The translations under genes were made by a program, and so were the position numbers. A stretch of 6,433 nt of DNA from an uncultured Campylobacter sp. (GTDB lineage Bacteria; Campylobacterota; Campylobacteria; Campylobacterales; Campylobacteraceae), in contig NZ_CAJPQR010000055.1 in NCBI RefSeq assembly GCF_905372745.1, forward strand, positions 1 to 6,433, written 5' to 3'. Positions 1-5,642 of the stretch are shown here, piece by piece (the stretch's first letter is position 1; every line of letters begins with the position of its first letter). Under the pieces are notes generated by a model. That model did not search any database. It had not been told where the DNA came from and saw only the letters and a program-made list of their open reading frames with translations.

Positions 1-379
1 GCTCGTAATCCATCTACAAAAACATATAAAACCGCCTAAAATTTTAAAAATTAGAAAGCAAAAAATCATTTTTGGTTTTTTTAAAAGTACCATGCAAATT
101 TAGCTAATTTTTCTCGTTTTATTCGTTTTTTAAAACGCGATAAATGCACGAAGCTTACGCCCGTAAAAACACGGATTTATGCGGTAAATTGGCAAAAACG
201 CGCTTAAATAAACGCTAGAAAGCAAAGATGCAAACGAGCAGGAATCTAAAATAAATTTTTAAAAAGCATCGTATCAAAATCCAAAAAAGCCCGAAACAAA
301 ATTTTTCCAAAAAAACACATCACAGACGGGCAAGCAAAGCGCGAGAATTACGGCTTTTTAAATGCCGACTCGGCGGGCG
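1..379. other. AT-rich region without a supported gene, downstream of xerH
   Basis: No open frame of useful length is seen on either strand, and A and T runs are much denser than in the neighbouring genes. An 11-base direct repeat, TAGAAAGCAAA, occurs at 52-62 and 216-226, which is probably chance in such sequence. There is a short CGGC/GCCG stem around 353-367 just past the xerH stop, but no T-run follows it on the minus strand, so it is not a good terminator. A minus-strand ATG at 11-13 opens a frame that leaves the window after four codons and has no visible ribosome binding site; it could be the start of the next gene, but nothing here proves it. I see no tRNA and no recombination site that I can identify. 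Confidence 0.6.
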
Positions 380-1444
380 TTACTCCTCGCTTAGCTCCTC
401 GGCTACCTGCGCGGCGAGCTTTAGCTTTTCGCTATCAAAATGCGTGTAAATTCGCGAAGTATTTAGGCTCGCGTGCCCAAGCGCTTCTTGCACCAAAACC
501 AGGTCTTTTTGCTTTTTGTAAAGCATCGTGGCAAAGGTATGGCGCAGCATGTGAGCGCCGTTTTTTTCCTTGCGGATACCTGCTTTAAAGAGTATCTGCT
601 CGACGATGCGGCTCACGTAGGCCTGCGTTAGGCGCGTGCCTTTTTTGTTGATAAAAAGATAGCCTTCTTTATTTATATAGTTTATCGCGATCGCGTCCAG
701 ATGGGCTTCGATGAGGCGGCGCTTGATCATCACGACGCGGTATTTGTTGCCTTTACCGCGGATTCTTATGACGTAGAGTTCGCCGTCCTCGGCTATGTCT
801 TTGCGCTTTAGATTTAGCGCCTCGCTCACGCGAATACCCGTGAAAATAATGATTTTTATGATGAGCTTGTTGCGGTTGGCATTGCTTTTAAACTCCGCGT
901 TTTCGATCGCCTCCAAAAATCTTTTTACCTCATCCTCGCTCATAAATTCAGGCAACTTTTGCCCGCGCGCTCCGCCCACGCCGCCCCAGTTTTTTAGCTC
1001 GATGTCAAAGACGTGCGCCTTGCCGTCCTCTTCGTTTTGCTTATCCAAAAATGCGAAAAAATTTATCGCGCTTATGCGGTAGTTTTTTTTGCTCGCGTCG
1101 CTAAGCCCGCCCGTGACGCTAGCTAGCACCTCGCTTAGCAGCTCCTCGTCGATCTGCTTTAGGCTCTCTAGCTCGTAAAATTTGAGCGTCTCGAATATCT
1201 TTTTAAGCGGATTAAAGTATGTATTTATGCCCGTTAGTCCAGCGTTTCTAGCCGATTTTACGAGGCCGTCTAGCTGATCTATGTTTTTTATCTCGCGGCT
1301 AAGGGCGAAATTTACGCTTGCTAGCGCCTTTGGGTCGCGAAGCTCTTTGTTTGAGAGCGAGCTAAGCTTAAATTTAACGTATCTCGTGAGCCAAAATATA
1401 AACGAGTTTTCAAAACTATCCTTGCAATCAAGCGCGTATTTCAA
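380..1444 (-). CDS. xerH: XerH-type tyrosine recombinase (chromosome dimer resolution)
   Basis: A 354-residue site-specific recombinase of the phage-integrase family. In epsilonproteobacteria XerH acts alone at the difH site, in place of the XerC/XerD pair, to resolve chromosome dimers at division. The N-terminal DNA-binding half (about 10-150) carries the XerH signature ARNAGLTGINTY (66-77). The catalytic half (about 165-340) shows the full active-site set: Arg205 in FTGIRVSEAL, Lys231 in RGKGNK, His298 and Arg301 in HMLRH, His324 in LGHASL, and nucleophile Tyr333 in SRIYTH. The length is close to Helicobacter XerH (about 360). The start is TTG: there is no in-frame ATG before mid-protein, AAGGA (1452-1456) lies 7 bases upstream, and the N-terminus resembles what I recall of C. 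jejuni XerH. It stands alone, about 320 bp from the next gene on the same strand. An integrase of a mobile element is unlikely, since no element ends or cargo genes are seen. Confidence 0.93.
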   Translation of the reverse strand: MKYALDCKDSFENSFIFWLTRYVKFKLSSLSNKELRDPKALASVNFALSREIKNIDQLDGLVKSARNAGLTGINTYFNPLKKIFETLKFYELESLKQIDEELLSEVLASVTGGLSDASKKNYRISAINFFAFLDKQNEEDGKAHVFDIELKNWGGVGGARGQKLPEFMSEDEVKRFLEAIENAEFKSNANRNKLIIKIIIFTGIRVSEALNLKRKDIAEDGELYVIRIRGKGNKYRVVMIKRRLIEAHLDAIAINYINKEGYLFINKKGTRLTQAYVSRIVEQILFKAGIRKEKNGAHMLRHTFATMLYKKQKDLVLVQEALGHASLNTSRIYTHFDSEKLKLAAQVAEELSEE

Positions 1445-1451
1445 GATATTT

Positions 1452-1485
1452 TCCTTAAATTTATAAAAAATTGAAAAGCATTATA
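1452..1485 (-). promoter_or_regulatory. xerH -10 box and ribosome binding site
   Basis: On the minus strand a perfect TATAAT lies at 1480-1485, followed by an A/T-rich leader and AAGGA at 1452-1456, 7 bases before the TTG start. Transcription would begin near 1473, giving a leader of about 29 bases. No TTGACA-like -35 box is seen at the expected distance, which fits the known Campylobacter sigma-70 pattern in which -35 is poorly conserved. The strong ribosome binding site is what decides the TTG start. Confidence 0.65.
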
Positions 1486-1767
1486 GCTAAAATCTGCGCT
1501 ATTTTGCCCGTCTAAAATCGTTTAATCTTTTTATAAATTTAATGTCGAAATCAAGCTTTAAACGGCAAAAGGCGATAAATTTAAGTGCGCTAAATTATGA
1601 GGTAGAGATAAACCTAAATTTTGCGTTCGGATTTAGCAAAATAGGGCAAATTTATGCAAAAATTTAAGCTTAAAGTCGTGTTTTTGCGGCAACGCACATA
1701 AATTTACGTCGCGCAAAAACTTCAAACCCAAAGAGCCTAAATTTAGTCGCAAAATCGCTTACGAAAA
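1486..1767. other. Intergenic gap between the DUF3137 gene and xerH
   Basis: This non-coding stretch is rich in AAATTTA words. It contains a perfect 12-bp palindrome, TTTAAGCTTAAA, at 1663-1674, and a stem-loop at 1680-1720 listed separately. No small gene with a convincing ribosome binding site was found. With the xerH promoter on its left side, the gap suggests that xerH is transcribed independently of the DUF3137 gene. Confidence 0.55.
1680..1720 (-). terminator. Stem-loop downstream of the DUF3137 gene, possible terminator
   Basis: GTTTTTGCG (1680-1688) and its exact complement CGCAAAAAC (1712-1720) can form a 9-bp stem around a 23-base loop, which holds a further ACG/CGT pairing. It lies about 48 bases past the stop of the DUF3137 gene on the minus strand. 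No run of T follows it, so it is a poor intrinsic terminator; it could instead shape the 3' end of the transcript or be fortuitous. Confidence 0.3.
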
Positions 1768-2721
1768 TTATTTCAGATAAATATCTAAGCTCAAATTTAG
1801 CTCGTCGATGACGCTAAGCATCTGCCTCACGTATCTTTGCTCGCGGCGAGCCTCGGCGATGTCTAGTTTATCAAAAAGCCGCCCCTCAAAAAAATTTCTC
1901 CTACTAAAGCAAAATAGGTAAAATTTGTTATCCATAAAGGCTACGCTGGGCGATTTTAGCGTGTTTTTGTAGGCTTTTAGTATATTTAGCTTGCCCATAA
2001 ACGCAGGCGTGAGCAGATATCTCGCCTCCACCTTATCCGTCGTAAAAACTCTAAAATTTTCGTTAAATTTGACATCGTCGAGCAGCTCTTTGTCGCCTAA
2101 AAATTTAGTATTAAAATCCTTGCTAACGACGGTCGTTTTGCCGCGAAATTTCTTGTTAAACTCGCAAACTAGCACGCTGCCTTTGAAGTCCGAATACTGA
2201 TCAAACACGTATTTTAGCAGGACGAAGGCGGCGACGTATTTGTTGTTTACGCGCGGGTATTCGCGCTCGTGGTTGATGACCTCGCACAGGTTAAATTTGA
2301 CGCCTTTATAGACGCCGCGCACGCTATCTTCGCTATAAAATGTGCTGGGTCTATAAACCCCGGCCGCATTAAATTCGCTCTGCGAGATGCCGCCGTAGGC
2401 GCTATACGTAAAGCTCTCGTCGATCTCACCGATGAGCGCGCGGACGAAAACTTCTTTGTAAAATTCGTTGTATTCCTCTTTTGCTTTTTCTACTTTTTCG
2501 ATGTGATTAAGTATTTTAAAAAGATAATGAGAAATAACAAGCAAAAACACCATCACAAAGCCAAATGACGAGAGCTGATCGCTATCAAATCTATTTTCGA
2601 AGATAAGAAAGAGCACTATGACACCGACGCCCAAAATAACGCTTGTAGGAGATACCGCGACTCTAGCTCGGCACTCTTTTTGTTTGTTTTTGGTTAATAT
2701 AAATGCTTGCGAAAGGGTCAT
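1768..2721 (-). CDS. DUF3137-family membrane protein, function unknown
   Basis: A 317-residue protein. Two hydrophobic segments, about 26-41 and 52-72, form a membrane hairpin; a charged, coiled-coil-like stretch (72-92) follows, then a long soluble domain. That domain matches my memory of DUF3137: an FxxxGVYRPSTFYSEDSVRGVYKGVKF region (117-143), a GKTTVV strand (194-199), then ENFRVFTTD (221-229), EARYLLTPAFM (232-242) and NKFYLF...FFEG (265-280). No catalytic motif can be named. DUF3137 genes often sit beside lemA, but no lemA is in this window. The first ATG is used because no other start occurs near the N-terminus, although the sequence before it (AAAAGCGAGCAA) is a weak ribosome binding site. 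The gene is isolated, with gaps of more than 270 bp on both sides. The family assignment is fairly sure; the role is unknown. Confidence 0.78.
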   Translation of the reverse strand: MTLSQAFILTKNKQKECRARVAVSPTSVILGVGVIVLFLIFENRFDSDQLSSFGFVMVFLLVISHYLFKILNHIEKVEKAKEEYNEFYKEVFVRALIGEIDESFTYSAYGGISQSEFNAAGVYRPSTFYSEDSVRGVYKGVKFNLCEVINHEREYPRVNNKYVAAFVLLKYVFDQYSDFKGSVLVCEFNKKFRGKTTVVSKDFNTKFLGDKELLDDVKFNENFRVFTTDKVEARYLLTPAFMGKLNILKAYKNTLKSPSVAFMDNKFYLFCFSRRNFFEGRLFDKLDIAEARREQRYVRQMLSVIDELNLSLDIYLK

Positions 2722-2737
2722 TTGCTCGCTTTTGATT

Positions 2738-2755
2738 AAAATTTACGTAAATTTT
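2738..2755. promoter_or_regulatory. 18-bp perfect palindrome upstream of the DUF3137 gene, possible operator
   Basis: AAAATTTACGTAAATTTT is a perfect inverted repeat centred at 2746/2747. It lies 17 to 34 bases before the ATG of the minus-strand gene ending at 2721, where a promoter core or operator would be expected. No clear -10 box could be assigned there. Because AAATTTA words are common throughout the window, two facing copies could also arise by chance. Confidence 0.35.
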
Positions 2756-2845
2756 GACCGAGCGCGGCTTAAAATAAAGTAAATTCGGGCGGGTAAATTT
2801 GAGCGAGGATTTTTAAAATCCGGTAGATTTGGAGTCAAATTTGGC

Positions 2846-2877
2846 ACGGCGTAAATTTGAAATTTGCCGCCGTTTTT
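2846..2877 (+). terminator. Hairpin followed by T-run, plus-strand terminator-like
   Basis: ACGGCG (2846-2851) pairs with CGCCGT (2868-2873). Inside them two AAATTT words (2853-2858 and 2860-2865) can pair, and TTTTTAAT (2873-2880) follows on the plus strand. This has the form of an intrinsic terminator, but no plus-strand gene ends upstream. It could block antisense transcription into ackA, or be a by-product of repeated words. On the minus strand the hairpin has no T-run after it. Confidence 0.3.
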
Positions 2878-2894
2878 AATCGTAAATTTAAGAT

Positions 2895-2933
2895 CAAATT
2901 TGACCGAGTCCTAGAAGCGACTCGTCAAATTTG
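2895..2933 (-). terminator. Long inverted repeat downstream of ackA, possible terminator
   Basis: The left arm CAAATTTGACCGAGTC (2895-2910) and the right arm GACTCGTCAAATTTG (2919-2933) pair along their whole length, with one unpaired C on the left, around an 8-base loop. It begins about 62 bases past the ackA stop and is the strongest secondary structure in the gap, so it is the best candidate for the end of the pta-ackA transcript. The sequence after it on the minus strand (ATCTTAAATTT) is only moderately T-rich, so termination is not certain. Confidence 0.45.
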
Positions 2934-2995
2934 CTTTAATGCCAAATCAAAGCGGCAAATACGGCGGGCAAAAACTCAAATTTAAGCGGTCGAAT

Positions 2996-4195
2996 TTAGA
3001 GATTTTCTATCACCCTTTTTGTTTCCAGCGCGATTTCTAGCTCCTCGTTAGTAGGCACGACGAGAGTTTTTACCGCTGCGTCAGGGGCGCTTAGATCGCG
3101 TATACCGCCGCTTGCGGCGAAATTTAGCTCGTGATCGATCTTGATACCAATGTGCGTGAGATCGTTGCAGATTTTCTCGCGGCTATACGGGGCGTTTTCG
3201 CCGATACCGCCAGTAAAAACGACCGCATCCACTCGGCCCAAAACCGCGTAATACGCGCCGATATATTTTTTTATACGGTAGCAAAACATCTCAAAGGCTA
3301 GATGCGCGCGCTCGTCGCCGCCTTGCATCTTAACGACCACTTCGCGCATGTCGTTTGAGCCGCAGATGCCTAGCAGTCCGCTTTTTTTGTTTAAAAACGC
3401 GTCTATGCCCTCGGCCGTGAGCTCGCCTAAATTTAAAAGATATGTAAGCACCGCGGGGTCCATATCGCCGCTTCTAGTGCCCATTATCAGGCCTTCTAGC
3501 GGACTTAGGCCCATCGAGGTATCGACGCTCTTGCCCCCTTGCACTGCGCAGGCGGAGGCTCCGTTGCCAAGATGCAGCGAGATAGCGTTAAATTTCTCGT
3601 ACGGCACGCCTAGATACTCGGCGGCTTTTTTAGTCACGTAGTGGTGCGAAGTGCCGTGAAAACCGTATCTGCGGATGTGCAGCCTCTTGCAAAGATCAAA
3701 TGGCAGGGCATAGCGGTAGGCGTACTCGGGGATAGTTTGATGAAATACGGTATCAAAAACGACGACGTGAGGCACCTTTTTACCACTCTCATGCATTGCA
3801 TTTTTGATGCCCGCTAGGTGGCCGGGGTTGTGAAGGGGTGCTAGAACGGAGTTTTGCTCGATTTTGGCGATGACGTCAGGGGTGACTAGAGCCGAGTCGC
3901 TAAAGCTCTCGCCACCGTGCACGATGCGGTGCCCGATGCCGTCTAGCTCGCTAAAATCATGCAGGATATCTGAGCTAACAAACAGCCGCCTCATCGCCTC
4001 AAGCCCCTCGTGGTGGTCTTTTAGCGGCGCGCGCTCCTCGTAAATTTTATCCGAGCTAACGTCTTTTAGCTTGGCATAGGAGCTTGCTTCGCCGATTTTT
4101 TCGACTAGACCGCTAGCGATGACGCGATTATCCGCCATATCAAAAAGCTGAAATTTAACCGACGAGCTGCCTGAGTTTAAAACCAAAATTTTCAC
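2996..4195 (-). CDS. ackA: Acetate kinase
   Basis: Converts acetyl phosphate and ADP to acetate and ATP in the cytoplasm, the second step of the Pta-AckA pathway, and works in reverse for acetate uptake. At 399 residues it has the normal family length. It carries the ASKHA-fold phosphate loop LVLNSGSSSVKF with Asn7, Arg90 in HRIVHGGESF, catalytic Asp148 in VVVFDTVFHQT, His180 in RYGFHGTSHHYV, Arg241 in MGTRSGDMDP, the adenosine-binding TGGIGEN (328-334), and Glu385 in PTNEELEIA; all expected active-site residues are present. The start is GTG at 4193-4195: the protein then begins MKILVLNSGSSS as in the family, and AAGGAG stands 7 bases upstream. The frame stays open 24 codons further up, but those would encode an Arg/Lys-rich stretch lying inside pta. 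GTG shares its first G with the pta stop (TAGTG), which points to one transcript and coupled translation. Confidence 0.97.
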   Translation of the reverse strand: MKILVLNSGSSSVKFQLFDMADNRVIASGLVEKIGEASSYAKLKDVSSDKIYEERAPLKDHHEGLEAMRRLFVSSDILHDFSELDGIGHRIVHGGESFSDSALVTPDVIAKIEQNSVLAPLHNPGHLAGIKNAMHESGKKVPHVVVFDTVFHQTIPEYAYRYALPFDLCKRLHIRRYGFHGTSHHYVTKKAAEYLGVPYEKFNAISLHLGNGASACAVQGGKSVDTSMGLSPLEGLIMGTRSGDMDPAVLTYLLNLGELTAEGIDAFLNKKSGLLGICGSNDMREVVVKMQGGDERAHLAFEMFCYRIKKYIGAYYAVLGRVDAVVFTGGIGENAPYSREKICNDLTHIGIKIDHELNFAASGGIRDLSAPDAAVKTLVVPTNEELEIALETKRVIENL

Positions 4196-5580
4196 TATTT
4201 TTCTCCTTCGTTTGCGGCTTGTATCGCGCTTATTAGGACCGTATTTACGACATCTCCCACGCCGCATCCGCGACTTAGGTCGTTTACGGGTTTTTTTAGA
4301 CCCTGCAAGATCGGTCCGACGGCGACGCAGTTTGCGCTTCGTTGCGCGATTTTATAGCCGATATTGCCCGCGTTTAAATTTGGAAATACAAAAACGTTCG
4401 CGCGGCCAGCTACGTCGCTGTTTGGCAGCTTTTTGCGCGCTACGGCGGGATCTACGGCCGCATCGTACTGTACGGGAGCTTCGATTTTTAGGGCGGGATC
4501 TAGTCCTCGCGCTATCTCGCCGGCACTCCTAACTAGGTCTATATCTGCCCCGCTGCCGCTATCTCCGCTAGAGTAGCTTAACATCGCTACTCGCGGCTCC
4601 AGTCCGAACGCGCGCGCCGTATTCGCCGAGGCTAGGGCGATTTGGGCGAGTTGCCGGGCATCCGGGTTTGGATTTATCGCGCAGTCGGCGTAGACCAGGA
4701 TCTCCTCTGCAAAGCACATTATAAACGAGCTTGAAACTAGCGGGCTATCTGGGCGGGTTTTGATGACCTGAAGCGCGGGTCGGATAGTGTGCGCCGTGGT
4801 CGTATTTGCACCGCTCACCATGGCGTGGGCTAGTCCTTCTTGTACCATCATCGTAGCAAAATACGTCCTATCTCGCACTAGCTCACAAGCTTGCTCTAGG
4901 CTCACGCCCTTGCTTTTGCGAGCTTCAAAAAGCGCAGCGGTTAGGCAATCTGCGTACTCGTTTTTTTCTAAATTTATAAATCTCGCGCCGCTTAAATTTA
5001 CGCCTAGTTTTTCCGCTTCAAATTTGACCTCGTTTTCGTCGCCCAAAAGGATCAAATTTACCGCGCCGCTTTTTAGTAAAATTTCGCTCGCTCTTAGTAT
5101 CCGCTCATCTTCGCTTTCAGGCAAAACGACGGTTTTTTTATCCTTTGCAGCGAGCTTAAATAGCGAATTTTCAAAGCGCAAAGGCGTGATGATATCTTGC
5201 TTTGCATTTAAAATTTCATCCAAATTTCCGCTTACGATTAGCTTTGAGTTTCGCGTAAAAAAGCTCAAATTTTCTCGGCAAAAAACCGGAACGTTTAAAT
5301 GTCTCGCGATCTGTAAATTTAGCTCTATTTCGCCGATATTTGCTATACTTTGCGCTGGTTTAACGAGTACGAAATCAGCACTCTCGGCTAGTCGGTCAAA
5401 TTCATTTATCGCGCTTTTAAAAAACTCGCGCTCGCTGCCGTTTTCAAAGGCTTTTTGGGCATTTTCGAGCCCGTAAAAATCATTGATGGGGTCAAAAACG
5501 GCTACATTTTTAAATTTTGCTGATATAATTTCGTAAATTTCTTGAAAATTCGCGCCAAGCGCAAGGATAGAGTCAGCCAT
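4195..5580 (-). CDS. pta: Phosphate acetyltransferase, short form
   Basis: Transfers the acetyl group of acetyl-CoA to phosphate, giving acetyl phosphate and CoA, which AckA then uses. The C-terminal part (about 135-457) is a complete PTA_PTB domain: MVSGANTTTAHTIRPAL (254-270), LSYSSGDSGSG (334-344), EAPVQYDAA (367-375), FPNLNAGNIGYKIAQR (399-414) and GPILQGLKKPVNDLSRGC (422-439). Ser436, Arg437 and Asp443 have the spacing of the catalytic Ser309, Arg310 and Asp316 of Methanosarcina Pta. The first 130 residues look like a reduced form of the N-terminal P-loop-type domain of long Pta: NVAVFDPI and DFVLVKP align with E. coli segments, but the glycine-rich P-loop is gone and no DRTGG domain follows. 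At 461 residues it lies between the short (about 330) and E. coli (714) types. The ATG start has AAGGA (5586-5590) 5 bases upstream. It is first gene of the pta-ackA operon, divergent from flgH. Confidence 0.96.
   Translation of the reverse strand: MADSILALGANFQEIYEIISAKFKNVAVFDPINDFYGLENAQKAFENGSEREFFKSAINEFDRLAESADFVLVKPAQSIANIGEIELNLQIARHLNVPVFCRENLSFFTRNSKLIVSGNLDEILNAKQDIITPLRFENSLFKLAAKDKKTVVLPESEDERILRASEILLKSGAVNLILLGDENEVKFEAEKLGVNLSGARFINLEKNEYADCLTAALFEARKSKGVSLEQACELVRDRTYFATMMVQEGLAHAMVSGANTTTAHTIRPALQVIKTRPDSPLVSSSFIMCFAEEILVYADCAINPNPDARQLAQIALASANTARAFGLEPRVAMLSYSSGDSGSGADIDLVRSAGEIARGLDPALKIEAPVQYDAAVDPAVARKKLPNSDVAGRANVFVFPNLNAGNIGYKIAQRSANCVAVGPILQGLKKPVNDLSRGCGVGDVVNTVLISAIQAANEGEK
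4203..4208 (-). promoter_or_regulatory. ackA ribosome binding site inside the end of pta
   Basis: AAGGAG on the minus strand, 7 bases before the GTG at 4195, is a near-perfect ribosome binding site embedded in the last codons of pta. It decides the ackA start against the longer reading frame and supports re-initiation by ribosomes finishing pta. Confidence 0.8.
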
Positions 5581-5585
5581 AATTT

Positions 5586-5614
5586 TCCTTTTGGAACTTG
5601 ATTTGCTTATTTTA
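5586..5614 (-). promoter_or_regulatory. Likely pta-ackA promoter -10 and ribosome binding site
   Basis: On the minus strand TAAAAT (5609-5614) is one base away from TATAAT and lies about 28 bases before the pta ATG; AAGGA at 5586-5590 is the ribosome binding site. No -35 box is evident, as is usual in Campylobacter. The leader would be about 20 bases and would run straight through the flgH sigma-54 promoter on the other strand. The -10 call is tentative, but only 62 bp are available between the two start codons. Confidence 0.45.
5591..5608 (+). promoter_or_regulatory. Sigma-54 (RpoN) promoter of flgH
   Basis: TTGGAAC, five bases, then TTGCTT: the GG (5593-5594) and GC (5605-5606) dinucleotides are exactly 10 bases apart, as sigma-54 requires, and the GGAAC/TTGCTT form is that of Campylobacter flagellar promoters. 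Counting the C as -12, transcription would start near 5618, about 25 bases before the flgH GTG. This agrees with flgH being a rod/ring/hook-class gene under FlgS-FlgR and RpoN in C. jejuni. FlgR enhancer sites are not visible. Confidence 0.8.
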
Positions 5615-5642
5615 TCGTAAAATTTTCACTTTAAGGTAAAGC

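Noticed and set aside
1..17. CTCGTAA at the left edge resembling a tRNA-Thr anticodon loop
   Set aside because: The following bases do not make an anticodon stem, T-arm or acceptor end, so it is not a partial tRNA.
52..226. TAGAAAGCAAA direct repeat (52-62 and 216-226) as element ends
   Set aside because: An 11-base A-rich word repeated twice in AT-rich DNA is expected by chance, and nothing gene-like lies between the copies.
364..374. GCCGACTCGGC as an xerH terminator
   Set aside because: The stem is only four pairs with a three-base loop, and no T-run follows on the minus strand.
1404..1416. AGTTTTCAAAACT near-palindrome inside the 5' end of xerH, considered as part of a difH site
   Set aside because: It has arms of only 6 bases with a single-base centre, and no second arm at the spacing a recombinase site needs; the bases encode residues of the XerH N-terminus.
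380..1444. xerH as an integrase of a genomic island
   Set aside because: The XerH signature, the absence of a tRNA target, direct repeats or cargo genes, and the core-genome neighbours all favour the housekeeping recombinase.
2269..2568. Plus-strand frame of 99 codons opposite the DUF3137 gene
   Set aside because: It is antisense to a gene with recognisable family motifs and has a low-complexity Phe-rich and His/Lys-rich end.
4787..5476. Long plus-strand open frame (229 codons) opposite pta
   Set aside because: It is entirely antisense to pta, whose family motifs are complete; its Ser/Leu/Phe-rich product is typical of a shadow frame.
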